Source: an uncultured Oscillospiraceae bacterium
Lineage (GTDB): Bacteria > Bacillota > Clostridia > Oscillospirales > Acutalibacteraceae
Reading direction: 5' to 3'
DNA: 64,000 nt
NCBI GenBank assembly: GCA_900544375.1
Contig: UQUZ01000002.1
Coordinates: forward strand, 71,221 to 135,220
The notes beneath the pieces were generated by a model. The model was not told where the DNA came from and ran no database searches. It worked only from the letters and a program-made list of their open reading frames with translations. Shown piece after piece: positions 32,984-40,249 of this stretch. Position numbers and translations under genes: made by a program. Every line of letters begins with the position of its first letter. Position 1 is the first letter of the stretch.

Positions 32984-33856
32984 ATGAACAAGGCTTTTTT
33001 AGAAGATTTATGTGCCAAAATCCAACTGCCGGAGGAAGACCGTGAGCTCGCTTTTCAGGAAATGGAGCGTCAGCCCAAGCGCATTGAGCGGTTTGCAAGG
33101 CGGATGTATCAGCGCAATGATGTGCGCCATTTGCAGGGGCTGCTGAAAATTGACCGCAAAAAAAATGCCCCCATGGTGCTTGCCGTGCTCCTCTGTGCAG
33201 CAGAATACACCTTTGCAGCCTACCAAAAGAAGAGAATTCCGGAGCGCTATTATTACGATATGATGGCGGATATCACTCGATGGACGGAAAATGGCAGGGC
33301 GGAATTCGGTGTGCCGGGTTTTTCCGAAATCGGCTGGGCACGCAATTATATCACAATGCATCTTTTTCAGCTCGGCCGGCTGCAGTTCCAGTTCTCCAAG
33401 GTGAATTTGCGTGGTAAGCTGAGCCGGCAGGAGTTGGAGGAGCTTCCGTTCCCCAATGGCTCCCCAAGCCTTTATATCCATATCCCCAAAGGCGCGCCGC
33501 TGGATCGTGAGGCGTGCCTGGATTCGATCCGGCAGGCGAAGGAGTTTTTCCCAAACTATTACCCTGAGTTTTCATTCAAAGGCTTTACAACGCATTCCTG
33601 GCTGCTGGATCCAAACTTAAAAACGTTGTTGCCCGCCTCCTCCCGCATCCTGCAATTTCAGGAGCTTTTTGAGATCATACATACGGATAACGACCATTCC
33701 CATGCCGCAATCCGTTTTATCTGGTATCGGTCCGGCGGTGATGTGGCGTCGTATCCGGAAGATACAAGCTTGCAGCGTGCCGTGAAGCAATATTTGCTCA
33801 ATGGCGGGGAGCTGGGAGAGACCTATGGCATGATTCCTTTGGAGAAAGAGTTCTAA
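32984..33856 (+). CDS. Acyltransferase-domain (GNAT-like, DUF5596-type) protein
   Basis: A 290-residue protein starting directly after the U32 stop. The N-terminal ~110 residues are helical and charged. The C-terminal part resembles the GNAT-like acyltransferase domain of a Firmicute family that carries YIHIPKGAPLDREACLDSI and THSWLLDPNLKTLLP, both visible here at about 160-212. Family members are annotated only as acyltransferase-domain proteins; the substrate is unknown. It ends the gene run and is followed by a terminator. Confidence 0.75.
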   Translation: MNKAFLEDLCAKIQLPEEDRELAFQEMERQPKRIERFARRMYQRNDVRHLQGLLKIDRKKNAPMVLAVLLCAAEYTFAAYQKKRIPERYYYDMMADITRWTENGRAEFGVPGFSEIGWARNYITMHLFQLGRLQFQFSKVNLRGKLSRQELEELPFPNGSPSLYIHIPKGAPLDREACLDSIRQAKEFFPNYYPEFSFKGFTTHSWLLDPNLKTLLPASSRILQFQELFEIIHTDNDHSHAAIRFIWYRSGGDVASYPEDTSLQRAVKQYLLNGGELGETYGMIPLEKEF

Positions 33857-33862
33857 TTGTAT

Positions 33863-33910
33863 ATCGCCGCTTGCAGTGGAATTTATCCGTTTGCAGGCGG
33901 CGATTTTTTA
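33863..33910 (+). terminator. Intrinsic terminator ending the mltG gene run
   Basis: ATCGCCGC (33863-33870) pairs with GCGGCGAT (33897-33904), with additional TGCA/TGCA pairing inside, followed by TTTTTTAAAA. Confidence 0.7.
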
Positions 33911-34239
33911 AAATCAAGGGAATATTTTTTGTGTTGATATTGCTGCTCATCTTCGTAGTAAAAAAACAAACTGCCCGCGTTCCTTCACTTGAGCAGTTCG
34001 TTTAATCAAGGGGACACTCTAGCCGTCTATTATGGCGATGCCCCCTGTTTCTCTATGATGAGAAATGAGTTTTGCAATACCTATCAGAAAACATTGCGGT
34101 AGAGCGTTGTGCTTTACCGTTTTTTGTTTAGTAGGTCAATTTTACCCTAACGTTTCTCAGAGTAAGCCTTATACTGAATATATCAAAGGTTCAACTGCCA
34201 TTTTGTCCGTTATAAATGCAATGAACAGATCGATCAATG
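33911..34239. other. Gene-free stretch left of the RAYT element
   Basis: About 330 bases without a supported gene. It holds a hairpin AAACAAACTGC/GCAGTTCGTTT (33964-33974 with 33993-34003) and AT-rich sequence. The open frame 34065-34565 runs antisense over the transposase and is not real. Confidence 0.45.
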
Positions 34240-34276
34240 TCTCTCAACCCTGTAGGGGCGAACTGCGTTCGCCCGC
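34240..34276 (+). repeat. REP-like GTAG hairpin, left end of RAYT element
   Basis: Contains the tetranucleotide GTAG followed directly by GGGCGAACTGCGTTCGCCC, an imperfect hairpin (GGGCGAA/TTCGCCC). The 37-base segment is repeated at 34803-34839 in inverted orientation with a single difference. Confidence 0.85.
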
Positions 34277-34298
34277 GTTTTCATCCGTCATCAAGCTT

Positions 34299-34778
34299 TC
34301 ATTTGAACGGATTCTCATCGATGTATTGCCATACCTCCTGATAATCCCTTTCATTGCGAATAATTTTGTCGTAGAACGATTTTTGCCAAATGGAATTTCC
34401 GATTTGTTTGGTTACGGAACCTTTGAATTGTTTGATGATCCTAGATACGGTGGGTGCGGGGTGTGCCTGCCCCTTCTCATCCGGAAGAATCAAAAGAATG
34501 AGGTGGATGTGGTCTGGCATAATGCAATATTGATCAACCATCACATTGCCGTAAATCGTACTTAATTTTTGAATTTCGTTCTTAACGATGGTTCCGGCGC
34601 CCGATAATAGAGGCGGTTCATGCGAGTAGGCTTCAGCTCGCTTGCGATCGTAGTCCGCTTCTGCGTTTTGCCATAATAACCGGTTCCGGTCTGCCACACA
34701 AATCGTAATAAAATATGCACCGCAGGAGGAATAGTCATAGCCCTCTAAGCGTATTTTTTTTCTTTTTACAAATGCCAT
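34299..34778 (-). mobile_element. REP-associated tyrosine transposase (RAYT, IS200-like Y1 family)
   Basis: A 159-residue Y1-type nuclease/transposase. The His-hydrophobic-His metal site is MPDHIHLIL (His90, His92), and the nucleophile tyrosine is probably Tyr136 in WQKSFYDKIIRNERDY, with the usual spacing. The N-terminus GYDYSSCGAYFITICVADR is typical of the RAYT group. The ATG at 34778 follows GAGG. The gene is complete and appears intact. It is framed by two inverted REP-like GTAG hairpins (34240-34276 and 34803-34839), the expected substrates. RAYTs are usually single-copy and act on REP sequences rather than hopping as classical insertion sequences. Confidence 0.9.
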
Positions 34779-34802
34779 TTATATTATCCTCACGGTAATC
34801 AT

Positions 34803-34839
34803 GCGGGCGAACGCAGTTCGCCCCTACGGGGTTGAGAGA
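34803..34839 (-). repeat. REP-like GTAG hairpin, right end of RAYT element
   Basis: Inverted copy of 34240-34276 (36 of 37 bases identical). On the minus strand it reads GTAG then GGGCGAACTGCGTTCGCCC. It lies 24 bases before the RAYT start codon. Confidence 0.85.
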
Positions 34840-35091
34840 TCTTTTTCTATTTTTGTCAGTGATTTTATTTTGGATCAAATGCTCTTATTTTGTCTGCATT
34901 CTATCATATGATGCAATACAATCGTCAGAAGATAGCAAAGTCCATTTCATGAATCACTTTTCCCTTGCCGTGTTATATGAAAAAATAATTCACCATTTCT
35001 ACACCAATATACCACCATTTTTGTTTTTATTCGATTCTTTCTATTAAAATAATTTTGTAGATCAACAGATATGTAAAAATGAGGTGGGGCT
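34840..35091. other. AT-rich stretch right of the RAYT element
   Basis: About 250 bases, clearly richer in A+T than the surroundings. It contains an open frame (34832-35047) dominated by Phe, Leu and Tyr codons, which I judge to be a composition artefact. It likely holds the promoter of the RHH gene, but I cannot pick a convincing -35/-10 pair. Confidence 0.4.
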
Positions 35092-35286
35092 ATGGAGAGC
35101 AAATTATTACGTTATACATTGCGTGTGGATCGATTATATTTTCAGAAATTCCGATATGTTGCGGAGTCAGAGGGCCGGTCGGCAAACAAAGAAATGGAGC
35201 AGTTTATTAAAAAACGTGTGAATGAATTTGAGAAGATAAATGGTACGATTGAAATAAAAAAACTTGGCTCATTTCGTTTGGATTAG
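35092..35286 (+). CDS. Small ribbon-helix-helix (Arc-like) DNA-binding protein
   Basis: A 64-residue protein. LLRYTLRVDRLYFQKFRYVA followed by EGRSANKEMEQFIKKRVNEF fits the ribbon-helix-helix layout: a short strand with alternating basic and hydrophobic residues, helix A, a turn (EGRSANKE) and helix B. Arc/MetJ-type proteins dimerise through the strand and often repress their own small operon. The ATG at 35092 follows GAGGTGGGG. It is more AT-rich than neighbouring housekeeping genes. A toxin partner is not evident; the next gene encodes an acidic unknown protein. Confidence 0.65.
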   Translation: MESKLLRYTLRVDRLYFQKFRYVAESEGRSANKEMEQFIKKRVNEFEKINGTIEIKKLGSFRLD

Positions 35287-35373
35287 CCATATATAAATGG
35301 ATTTTACAACAATTGTATATTTATTTCCATACCCGACGCTCAAAAGCCTGCACAATTATTTTGAGGTGATCCC

Positions 35374-35622
35374 ATGAACTTATATCAGGAAATCCTAGCC
35401 GATATCCTATCCCGCGAAGAGATTTGTATCGAATTCCCCAATCTGACGAACCATGCAAGTGAACTTGTCGAAATGAAAAGCTATCAAACTTTGAAGCAGA
35501 TTAAGGAGATCATAGAGGATGACGAGCTAAAAGATCCGGATTGTTTTCAAAAAATTGAGGAAATCGTGTGTGCCTTGGAACAGATCGGAAGCGGGGGAGG
35601 AAACCGCCATGATTTTGGATAA
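35374..35622 (+). CDS. Small acidic protein of unknown function
   Basis: An 82-residue, Glu/Asp/Ile-rich protein, likely all-helical (EILADILSREEICIEF and QTLKQIKEIIEDDELKD are amphipathic). I recognise no domain. The ATG at 35374 has GAGGTGATCCC ahead of it at good spacing, and the frame is uninterrupted, which favours a real gene. It lies between the RHH gene and a PadR regulator on the same strand and may be an accessory or anti-regulator of one of them; this is a guess from position. Confidence 0.5.
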   Translation: MNLYQEILADILSREEICIEFPNLTNHASELVEMKSYQTLKQIKEIIEDDELKDPDCFQKIEEIVCALEQIGSGGGNRHDFG

Positions 35623-35663
35623 TGATGTGGGATGTAATTCCAAATAAAAAGGGGCCGATAAAA

Positions 35664-36110
35664 ATGCTCACACAAAAAATGCAGGAAACCATCACCCGGT
35701 TCAAAAAGAACCGCAAAGCCGCCACGCTCACGCAGGAAGAAGCGCTGCAAAAATCCAGAAGCAATCTGTTAAAGCCGCTTGTGGAAACCCTCATCCTCTC
35801 CCGCCTTTGCCGGGGCGACAGCTACGGCTATGAGATCGCCCGATCCGTAGAACAGGGGAGCGGCGGCCAATTGAGAATTCCGGAAGGAGCGATGTACCCC
35901 ACGCTTTACCGGATGATGGAGCGGGGGTACATTACGGAGGATCAGAGGGCTGTCGGGGGGAGGCGGCTGCGCGTTTATTATCAGATTACGCCCGCCGGGC
36001 GTGTGCGCCTCAAAGGGCTCATGGATGCTTATGCGGAAATCAATGCGGGCTATGAAAGCTGCCTTGCCGCCATGAGAGAACCGCTCCCCACACAGGCGGA
36101 GCATTCTTAA
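35664..36110 (+). CDS. PadR-family transcriptional regulator
   Basis: A ~148-residue regulator. The winged-helix PadR domain is clear: LVETLILSRLCRGDSYGYEI, then IPEGAMYPTLYRMMERGYI, the wing RRLRVYYQITPAG and a C-terminal helix for dimerisation. An extra ~35-residue basic N-terminus precedes the domain. I chose the ATG at 35664, ten bases after AAGGGG; the frame is open from 35622. PadR proteins usually repress adjacent efflux or membrane-protein genes, but here only structured repeats lie downstream. A perfect 16-base palindrome spans its stop codon (36108-36123). Confidence 0.88.
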   Translation: MLTQKMQETITRFKKNRKAATLTQEEALQKSRSNLLKPLVETLILSRLCRGDSYGYEIARSVEQGSGGQLRIPEGAMYPTLYRMMERGYITEDQRAVGGRRLRVYYQITPAGRVRLKGLMDAYAEINAGYESCLAAMREPLPTQAEHS

Positions 36111-36123
36111 CTTCATGAAGTTA
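36108..36123. repeat. Perfect 16-bp palindrome at the PadR stop codon
   Basis: TAACTTCATGAAGTTA is a perfect palindrome whose first three bases are the PadR stop codon. It could be an operator-like site or chance. Confidence 0.4.
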
Positions 36124-36260
36124 GAGCGCAAAGAGGGCGTGGTTTCGGGCGGGCCAAGCCTGCTATGGGGCAAGCGTCAATGAACAAAGGGAGAACAGCG
36201 CCGCCATGGCGTTGAAACCCGCTGTTGCTCCGATCCATGCATGCCAAAACAATCCCCCTG

Positions 36261-36307
36261 AAAAAGCGTTTGCGAGCCATAAATTGTGGCTCGCAAACGC
36301 TTTTTTT
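36261..36307. terminator. Very strong intrinsic terminator
   Basis: A perfect 19-bp stem (36261-36279 with 36287-36305) including an A-tract on one side and T-tract on the other, with a 7-base loop. It could terminate transcription from the RHH/PadR side. Confidence 0.88.
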
Positions 36308-36379
36308 GTGTATCTTCATAATGAATCGCGCCCTTTTTCTCTTCCCAAAGAGCGGCGTTGTAAGCGGGGCGTTTTTGAG

Positions 36380-36492
36380 GTATAATAGCTTCAAACACTT
36401 TGTTTGAAGCATTGGAAAAATGTCTGTCGGCGCGAAACGCCTCCTGCCGCAGAGCGGCAACGCCATTTTTCGCAGAGATTATCCTATGTGCG
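36380..36492 (+). repeat. Dispersed structured repeat, copy C1 (long form, tandem)
   Basis: Begins TATAATAGCTTCAAAC, continues TTTGTTTGAAGCATTGGAAA, GTCGGCGCGAAACGCCTCC, TGCCGCAGAGCGGCAACGCC and ATTTTTCGCAGAGATTATCC. The parts form nested inverted repeats (GCTTCAAAC/GTTTGAAGC; GGCG/CGCC; TGCCGC/GCGGCA). It abuts copy C2. Confidence 0.85.
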
Positions 36493-36600
36493 TAAGCTTC
36501 AAACATTTTGTTTGAAGCATTGGAAAAATGGTTGTCGGCGCGAAACGCCTCCTGCCGCAGAGCGGCAGCGCCATTTTTCGCAGAGATTAGCCTATGTGCG
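36493..36600 (+). repeat. Dispersed structured repeat, copy C2 (long form, tandem)
   Basis: A 108-base unit, nearly identical to C1 and directly continuing it. It differs at a few positions (for example GGTTGTCGG for GTCTGTCGG). Both end in ATTAnCCTATGTGCG. Confidence 0.85.
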
Positions 36601-36630
36601 TAAGCTTCCAACATTTTGTTTGAAGCTAGA
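36601..36630 (+). repeat. Dispersed structured repeat, partial third unit
   Basis: TAAGCTTCCAACATTTTGTT followed by TGAAGC repeats only the first ~27 bases of the unit, then diverges, so the tandem array holds about 2.3 units. Confidence 0.7.
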
Positions 36631-36812
36631 GCGTTTTTGCACATATGGTAGATAGCCTCACGAACCTCGAGCTTCGGAGAACATGGAAGCATACCCGTTC
36701 GCACTTGCGCGCTTGTGGATATGTTGCATTAATCTAAAACCGTTTTGAAACATCATCTTTGTTTTCCCGCATATATCTAGAGAAGAGCAACTTTGCAAGC
36801 GGGGTGTCAGAG

Positions 36813-37562
36813 ATGAAGAAAAACAGGCTGATTTGGGCGGCTGTCGCCGCGGTTTTGATCTTATTTTGTATTTTTGCAATTATTGTGGAGCGAAAAAACC
36901 AGGATGCGCTGCAATCCGTTTCCGCTTCAGGCGTTTCCGGGCATCCCACAATCCTGATCGACGCAGGGCACGGCGGCGTTGACGGCGGCACAGTCGCAAA
37001 AGACGGCACAGTGGAAAAGGGGATCAATCTGGAAATTGCGCTGAAGCTGGAAACTATTTTCCGCATGATGGGGTTTGACACGGTCATGACGCGGCGGGAG
37101 GATATCTCCATCCATGACGATTCCGCCAAAACGATCCGGCAAAAGAAAATTTCTGATTTGCACAACCGCCTGAAGCTCATTAATGAAACGCCGGACTGCC
37201 TGTTTATCAGCATTCATCAAAATTCTTATCCTTACCCGAATAACACAGGCACACAGGTATTCTATTCGCCCAATCACCCGGAGAGCCAGGCGCTTGCGGC
37301 GGCTATTCAGCAGTCCGTCATCCATTTGATCCAGCCGCAGAATACCCGCAAGGTAAAAAAATCCGGCACAGAGATCTATTTGCTCTATCAGGCGAAAACG
37401 CCTGCCGTTATGGTGGAGTGCGGCTTCATGTCCAACGCGCAGGAAACGGAAAAGCTGCGCACAGAAGCCTATCAGAATGAATTGGCGTTATCAATTTTTT
37501 ACGGCGTTTTATCCTACCTCAATGGAATCGGCACTGCCGACGCGACGCCGGCCGCCCAATAA
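36813..37562 (+). CDS. cwlD: N-acetylmuramoyl-L-alanine amidase, CwlD-like
   Basis: A 249-residue amidase_3 protein. Residues ~5-28 are a membrane anchor or uncleaved signal (LIWAAVAAVLILFCIFAIIV). The zinc site is IDAGHGGVDGG (His), a Glu in EKGINLEIALKL and the His in FISIHQNSYP; the catalytic Glu lies in AVMVECGFMSN. Length and organisation match CwlD, which with PdaA makes the muramic delta-lactam of the spore cortex. The ATG at 36813 follows GGGG; the longer frame at 36759 is unlikely. radA begins 30 bases downstream. Confidence 0.85.
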   Translation: MKKNRLIWAAVAAVLILFCIFAIIVERKNQDALQSVSASGVSGHPTILIDAGHGGVDGGTVAKDGTVEKGINLEIALKLETIFRMMGFDTVMTRREDISIHDDSAKTIRQKKISDLHNRLKLINETPDCLFISIHQNSYPYPNNTGTQVFYSPNHPESQALAAAIQQSVIHLIQPQNTRKVKKSGTEIYLLYQAKTPAVMVECGFMSNAQETEKLRTEAYQNELALSIFYGVLSYLNGIGTADATPAAQ

Positions 37563-37592
37563 TCAAATGGTCTGGAAAGGACAGAAGCATCT

Positions 37593-38969
37593 ATGGCACA
37601 GAAGTCAAAAAGCGTGTTCGTATGCAGCCAATGCGGCTATGAAAGCCCCAAATGGTATGGCAAATGCCCCGGCTGCGGGGAGTGGAACAGCATGTCCGAG
37701 GAAATGCGCGCCCCGGTTTCTGCTTCCGGCCCCAAATCCGCATCGGGCGGGCGGGGCGCGCCTCGCGTGGTGCAGATCAATGAGATTTCCGCCGACGCGG
37801 AGCACCGCTACGCAACCGGCTTAAAGGAGCTGGATCGGGTGCTGGGCGGCGGTGTCGTCAAAGGGTCGCTTGTGCTGCTCAGCGGCGATCCCGGCATCGG
37901 CAAATCAACGATCCTGCTGCAAATCTGCGGCTTTTTAGGGGAAACGCTGCGCGTGCTCTATGTTTCCGGCGAGGAGTCGGCGCACCAAATCAAGCTGCGG
38001 GCCCAGCGCTTGGGCGTGGCAACGCCGAATCTCTATATCATGTGTGAAACGGATGTGCAGCTTATTTCAGAATTGATCCAAACGGAAAAGCCGGATCTTG
38101 TGATCATCGATTCCATCCAGACCATGAACCACTCCGACGTTGCCTCCTCTTCCGGCAGCGTAACACAGGTCAGGGAATGCACCGGTTTGCTGATGCGCAC
38201 GGCAAAAAGCGTGGATATCCCGATTATCGTTGTCGGCCATGTGAATAAGGATGGCAATATTGCCGGGCCAAAGGTGTTGGAGCATATTGTAGACGCCGTG
38301 CTTTATTTCGAAGGCGATAGGCACCTTTCCTACCGGATTCTGCGCGCAGTCAAAAACCGCTATGGCTCCACCAATGAAATCGGTGTGTTCGAAATGCTGG
38401 ATAACGGCCTGCGCGAGGTGGAAAACCCCTCTCTGATGCTCCTTTCCGGGCGGCCGCAGAATGCTTCCGGCACCTGTGTCGCCTGCGTGATGGAGGGCTC
38501 CCGGCCGATCCTCGCGGAGGTGCAGGGCCTGGTGGCGCCCACCGGCTTTGGAACGCCGCGCCGCATGGCAACAGGCTTCGATTATAACCGGATGTCGATG
38601 CTGCTGGCAGTGTTGGAAAAGCGGGCCGGGTATTTCTTCGGCAATATGGACGCCTATGTTAATGTGGTTGGGGGCTTCAAGCTGGACGAGCCTGCGGCGG
38701 ATTTATCGGTCGCGCTCGCATTGGTATCCAGCTTGAAGGATTGCGTTGTGCAGGAGGATGTATTGGCCTTTGGAGAAATCGGCCTGGCCGGAGAAATCCG
38801 CGCTGTGGGCAATACGGAGCAGCGCATCAGCGAAGCGGCTCGTTTGGGCTTTCGCCGTTGTGTAGTGCCGCGGCACAACCTGAAGGGGCTGGCATCAGGC
38901 GTTCGGGATAAGATCGAGATTATCGGTGTGCGCACTGTCCGCGAGGCGTTTGAAGCAATGATTGGTTAG
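37593..38969 (+). CDS. radA: DNA repair protein RadA
   Basis: A 458-residue RecA-like ATPase that promotes branch migration in recombination. It has the N-terminal zinc finger CSQCGYESPKWYGKCPGCGE, Walker A GDPGIGKSTIL (~95-105), the RadA-specific KNRYG motif (KNRYGSTNEIGVFEM) and a C-terminal Lon-protease-like domain (VGGFKLDEPAADLSVALAL). The ATG at 37593 follows GGAAAGGA. The 3' end overlaps the stop codon of the convergent small Cys-rich gene by two bases. Confidence 0.96.
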   Translation: MAQKSKSVFVCSQCGYESPKWYGKCPGCGEWNSMSEEMRAPVSASGPKSASGGRGAPRVVQINEISADAEHRYATGLKELDRVLGGGVVKGSLVLLSGDPGIGKSTILLQICGFLGETLRVLYVSGEESAHQIKLRAQRLGVATPNLYIMCETDVQLISELIQTEKPDLVIIDSIQTMNHSDVASSSGSVTQVRECTGLLMRTAKSVDIPIIVVGHVNKDGNIAGPKVLEHIVDAVLYFEGDRHLSYRILRAVKNRYGSTNEIGVFEMLDNGLREVENPSLMLLSGRPQNASGTCVACVMEGSRPILAEVQGLVAPTGFGTPRRMATGFDYNRMSMLLAVLEKRAGYFFGNMDAYVNVVGGFKLDEPAADLSVALALVSSLKDCVVQEDVLAFGEIGLAGEIRAVGNTEQRISEAARLGFRRCVVPRHNLKGLASGVRDKIEIIGVRTVREAFEAMIG

Positions 38970-39112
38970 CGCAGCCCATCTTTTTGCGCTTTTTCACGCG
39001 GTACAAAATAGACGCATCCCTTTTGTACGCTGTTGACTGCTTCCGCCTTGTGCAGCGTGCAGCAGCCCTCTACCTGATAGCGGCATTGCGCATTGCATGG
39101 GATCAAATTCAT
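38966..39112 (-). CDS. Small Cys-rich protein of unknown function (48 residues)
   Basis: A short gene antisense and convergent to radA. The predicted protein starts MNLIPCNAQCRYQVEGCC and has five Cys (positions 6, 10, 17, 18, 33) in the pattern C-x3-C-x6-CC-x14-C, ending CVYFVPREKAQKDGLR. Tiny Clostridial proteins with this C-x3-C...GxC layout are common and often carry unreliable names; I treat it as a possible metal-binding protein. AAGGA lies eight bases before the ATG at 39112. Its TAA stop (38966-38968) is interleaved with the radA TAG. Cys spacing and ribosome site make coding likely despite its size. Confidence 0.65.
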   Translation of the reverse strand: MNLIPCNAQCRYQVEGCCTLHKAEAVNSVQKGCVYFVPREKAQKDGLR

Positions 39113-39252
39113 AGCTTTGTTCCTTCTTCCGGCGTGATAGAATGGCCTGTGTAGGATAGTGTAAAAAATTTTTTAGCAAATATACGCTGAGCAGAGAAAA
39201 ACATTGGTTTCAAAAGGGCTGTTTCACGGCCCGGAAAAGGAAGCGCGGAGAA

Positions 39253-40005
39253 ATGATTCCGGTTTACAGCCCAAATCTTCCAACCGAAAAGGTATCCGCC
39301 GCAGTAGTGGGAAGCGTTGATCCGCGTGTGATTCGTTCGCTGGAAGCGCTGGGCGTCTGGACGATTGCCGCAGGCCCTAACCGCAGCCTGCCGGCCGCTT
39401 TGTGCCGCCATGCCGATATGCTTGTGCATCCGTTGGGCAATGGGGAGGTGCTCGCGGCACAGGGGGAAGGCCGGCTTTGCAATGCGCTCAGCGGTTTTGG
39501 TTTTGCCGTTACTTTTTTGAAAAAGGAGCTTGCCCCGCACTATCCAGGAGATGTGGCGCTGAATGCAGCGCGTATTGGCAGCCGCTTGGTCTGCAATGAG
39601 CAGGCCGCTGCGCCGGAATTGCTGGAGGCTGCCCGGCGGATGGGGTTGGAGCTGATTCCCGTTAAGCAGGGGTATGCCAAGTGCAGCTTGTGCATCGTAT
39701 CGGAAAACGCCGTGATCACAGCGGATGAAGGGCTAGCATACACGCTGTGTCGGGCGGGGCTGGATGTGCTGAAAATTATTCCGGGCTGCATCCGTCTGCC
39801 GGGCTATGGTTATGGCTTTATCGGCGGGTGCTGCGGCAAGCTGGATGCTGCCACAATGGCATTCGCGGGCGATCCCTTGACACATCCGGATGGCAAAAAG
39901 ATCCTCTCCTTTATGGAGCGCCATGGCGTAAAACCTCGCAATTTGCTGGGCCAGGGGGAAAAGCTGATTGACATTGGCTCTATCCTCCCCGTAATGCAAG
40001 AGTGA
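39253..40005 (+). CDS. Conserved protein of unknown function (DUF6873-like)
   Basis: A 250-residue protein that I recognise only as a conserved Clostridial hypothetical. It has several glycine-rich turns (AGPNRSLPAALCRHADMLVH, LPGYGYGFIGGCCGKLD), a Cys pair in GYAKCSLCIVSENA and a likely alpha/beta fold. The GYGFIGGCCGKL segment and His/Asp-containing DMLVHPLGNGEV recall guanidino-modifying (GME) enzymes, but the catalytic Cys-His arrangement is not clear to me. The ATG at 39253 follows a GGAG. It has no close operon partner. Confidence 0.7.
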   Translation: MIPVYSPNLPTEKVSAAVVGSVDPRVIRSLEALGVWTIAAGPNRSLPAALCRHADMLVHPLGNGEVLAAQGEGRLCNALSGFGFAVTFLKKELAPHYPGDVALNAARIGSRLVCNEQAAAPELLEAARRMGLELIPVKQGYAKCSLCIVSENAVITADEGLAYTLCRAGLDVLKIIPGCIRLPGYGYGFIGGCCGKLDAATMAFAGDPLTHPDGKKILSFMERHGVKPRNLLGQGEKLIDIGSILPVMQE

Positions 40006-40149
40006 AATGATAGGGCGCGTAGATGGGTGGCGGGGCGCTGCCCAGGCCAATCTGCCGCCGGCAATCCGATCTGTGCTTTCCGTATAGGATCGTCTGCAAT
40101 TGAACCAGTGGCTTTTTGAGGAGAGCGGGGCTTGAATAGCGGAATTTAT

Positions 40150-40179
40150 TTGACAAACCCTATTCGTTTTTGTTAAAAT
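40150..40179 (+). promoter_or_regulatory. Promoter of the yicC-remA-gmk-rpoZ block
   Basis: Perfect TTGACA (40150-40155) and TAAAAT (40174-40179) with an 18-base spacer, 70 bases before the yicC ATG. Confidence 0.7.
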
Positions 40180-40249
40180 ACAAGATAAATATCTGCCTCA
40201 CAAGGCCGGGCCGGCCGGTGAATTTTAGATCGGATCAGAGGAGAATACT

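Noticed and set aside
34065..34565. 166-codon frame on the plus strand across the transposase
   Set aside because: Antisense to the intact RAYT gene and runs through the left hairpin.
36380..36630. CRISPR array
   Set aside because: Units are ~108 bp, contiguous and without unique spacers, and no cas genes are near.
36177..36704. 175-codon minus-strand frame with internal repeats (SAKNGVAALRQEAFRADRHF)
   Set aside because: The peptide repeats are only translation of the tandem DNA repeat; the same words appear in different frames and orientations at other copies.
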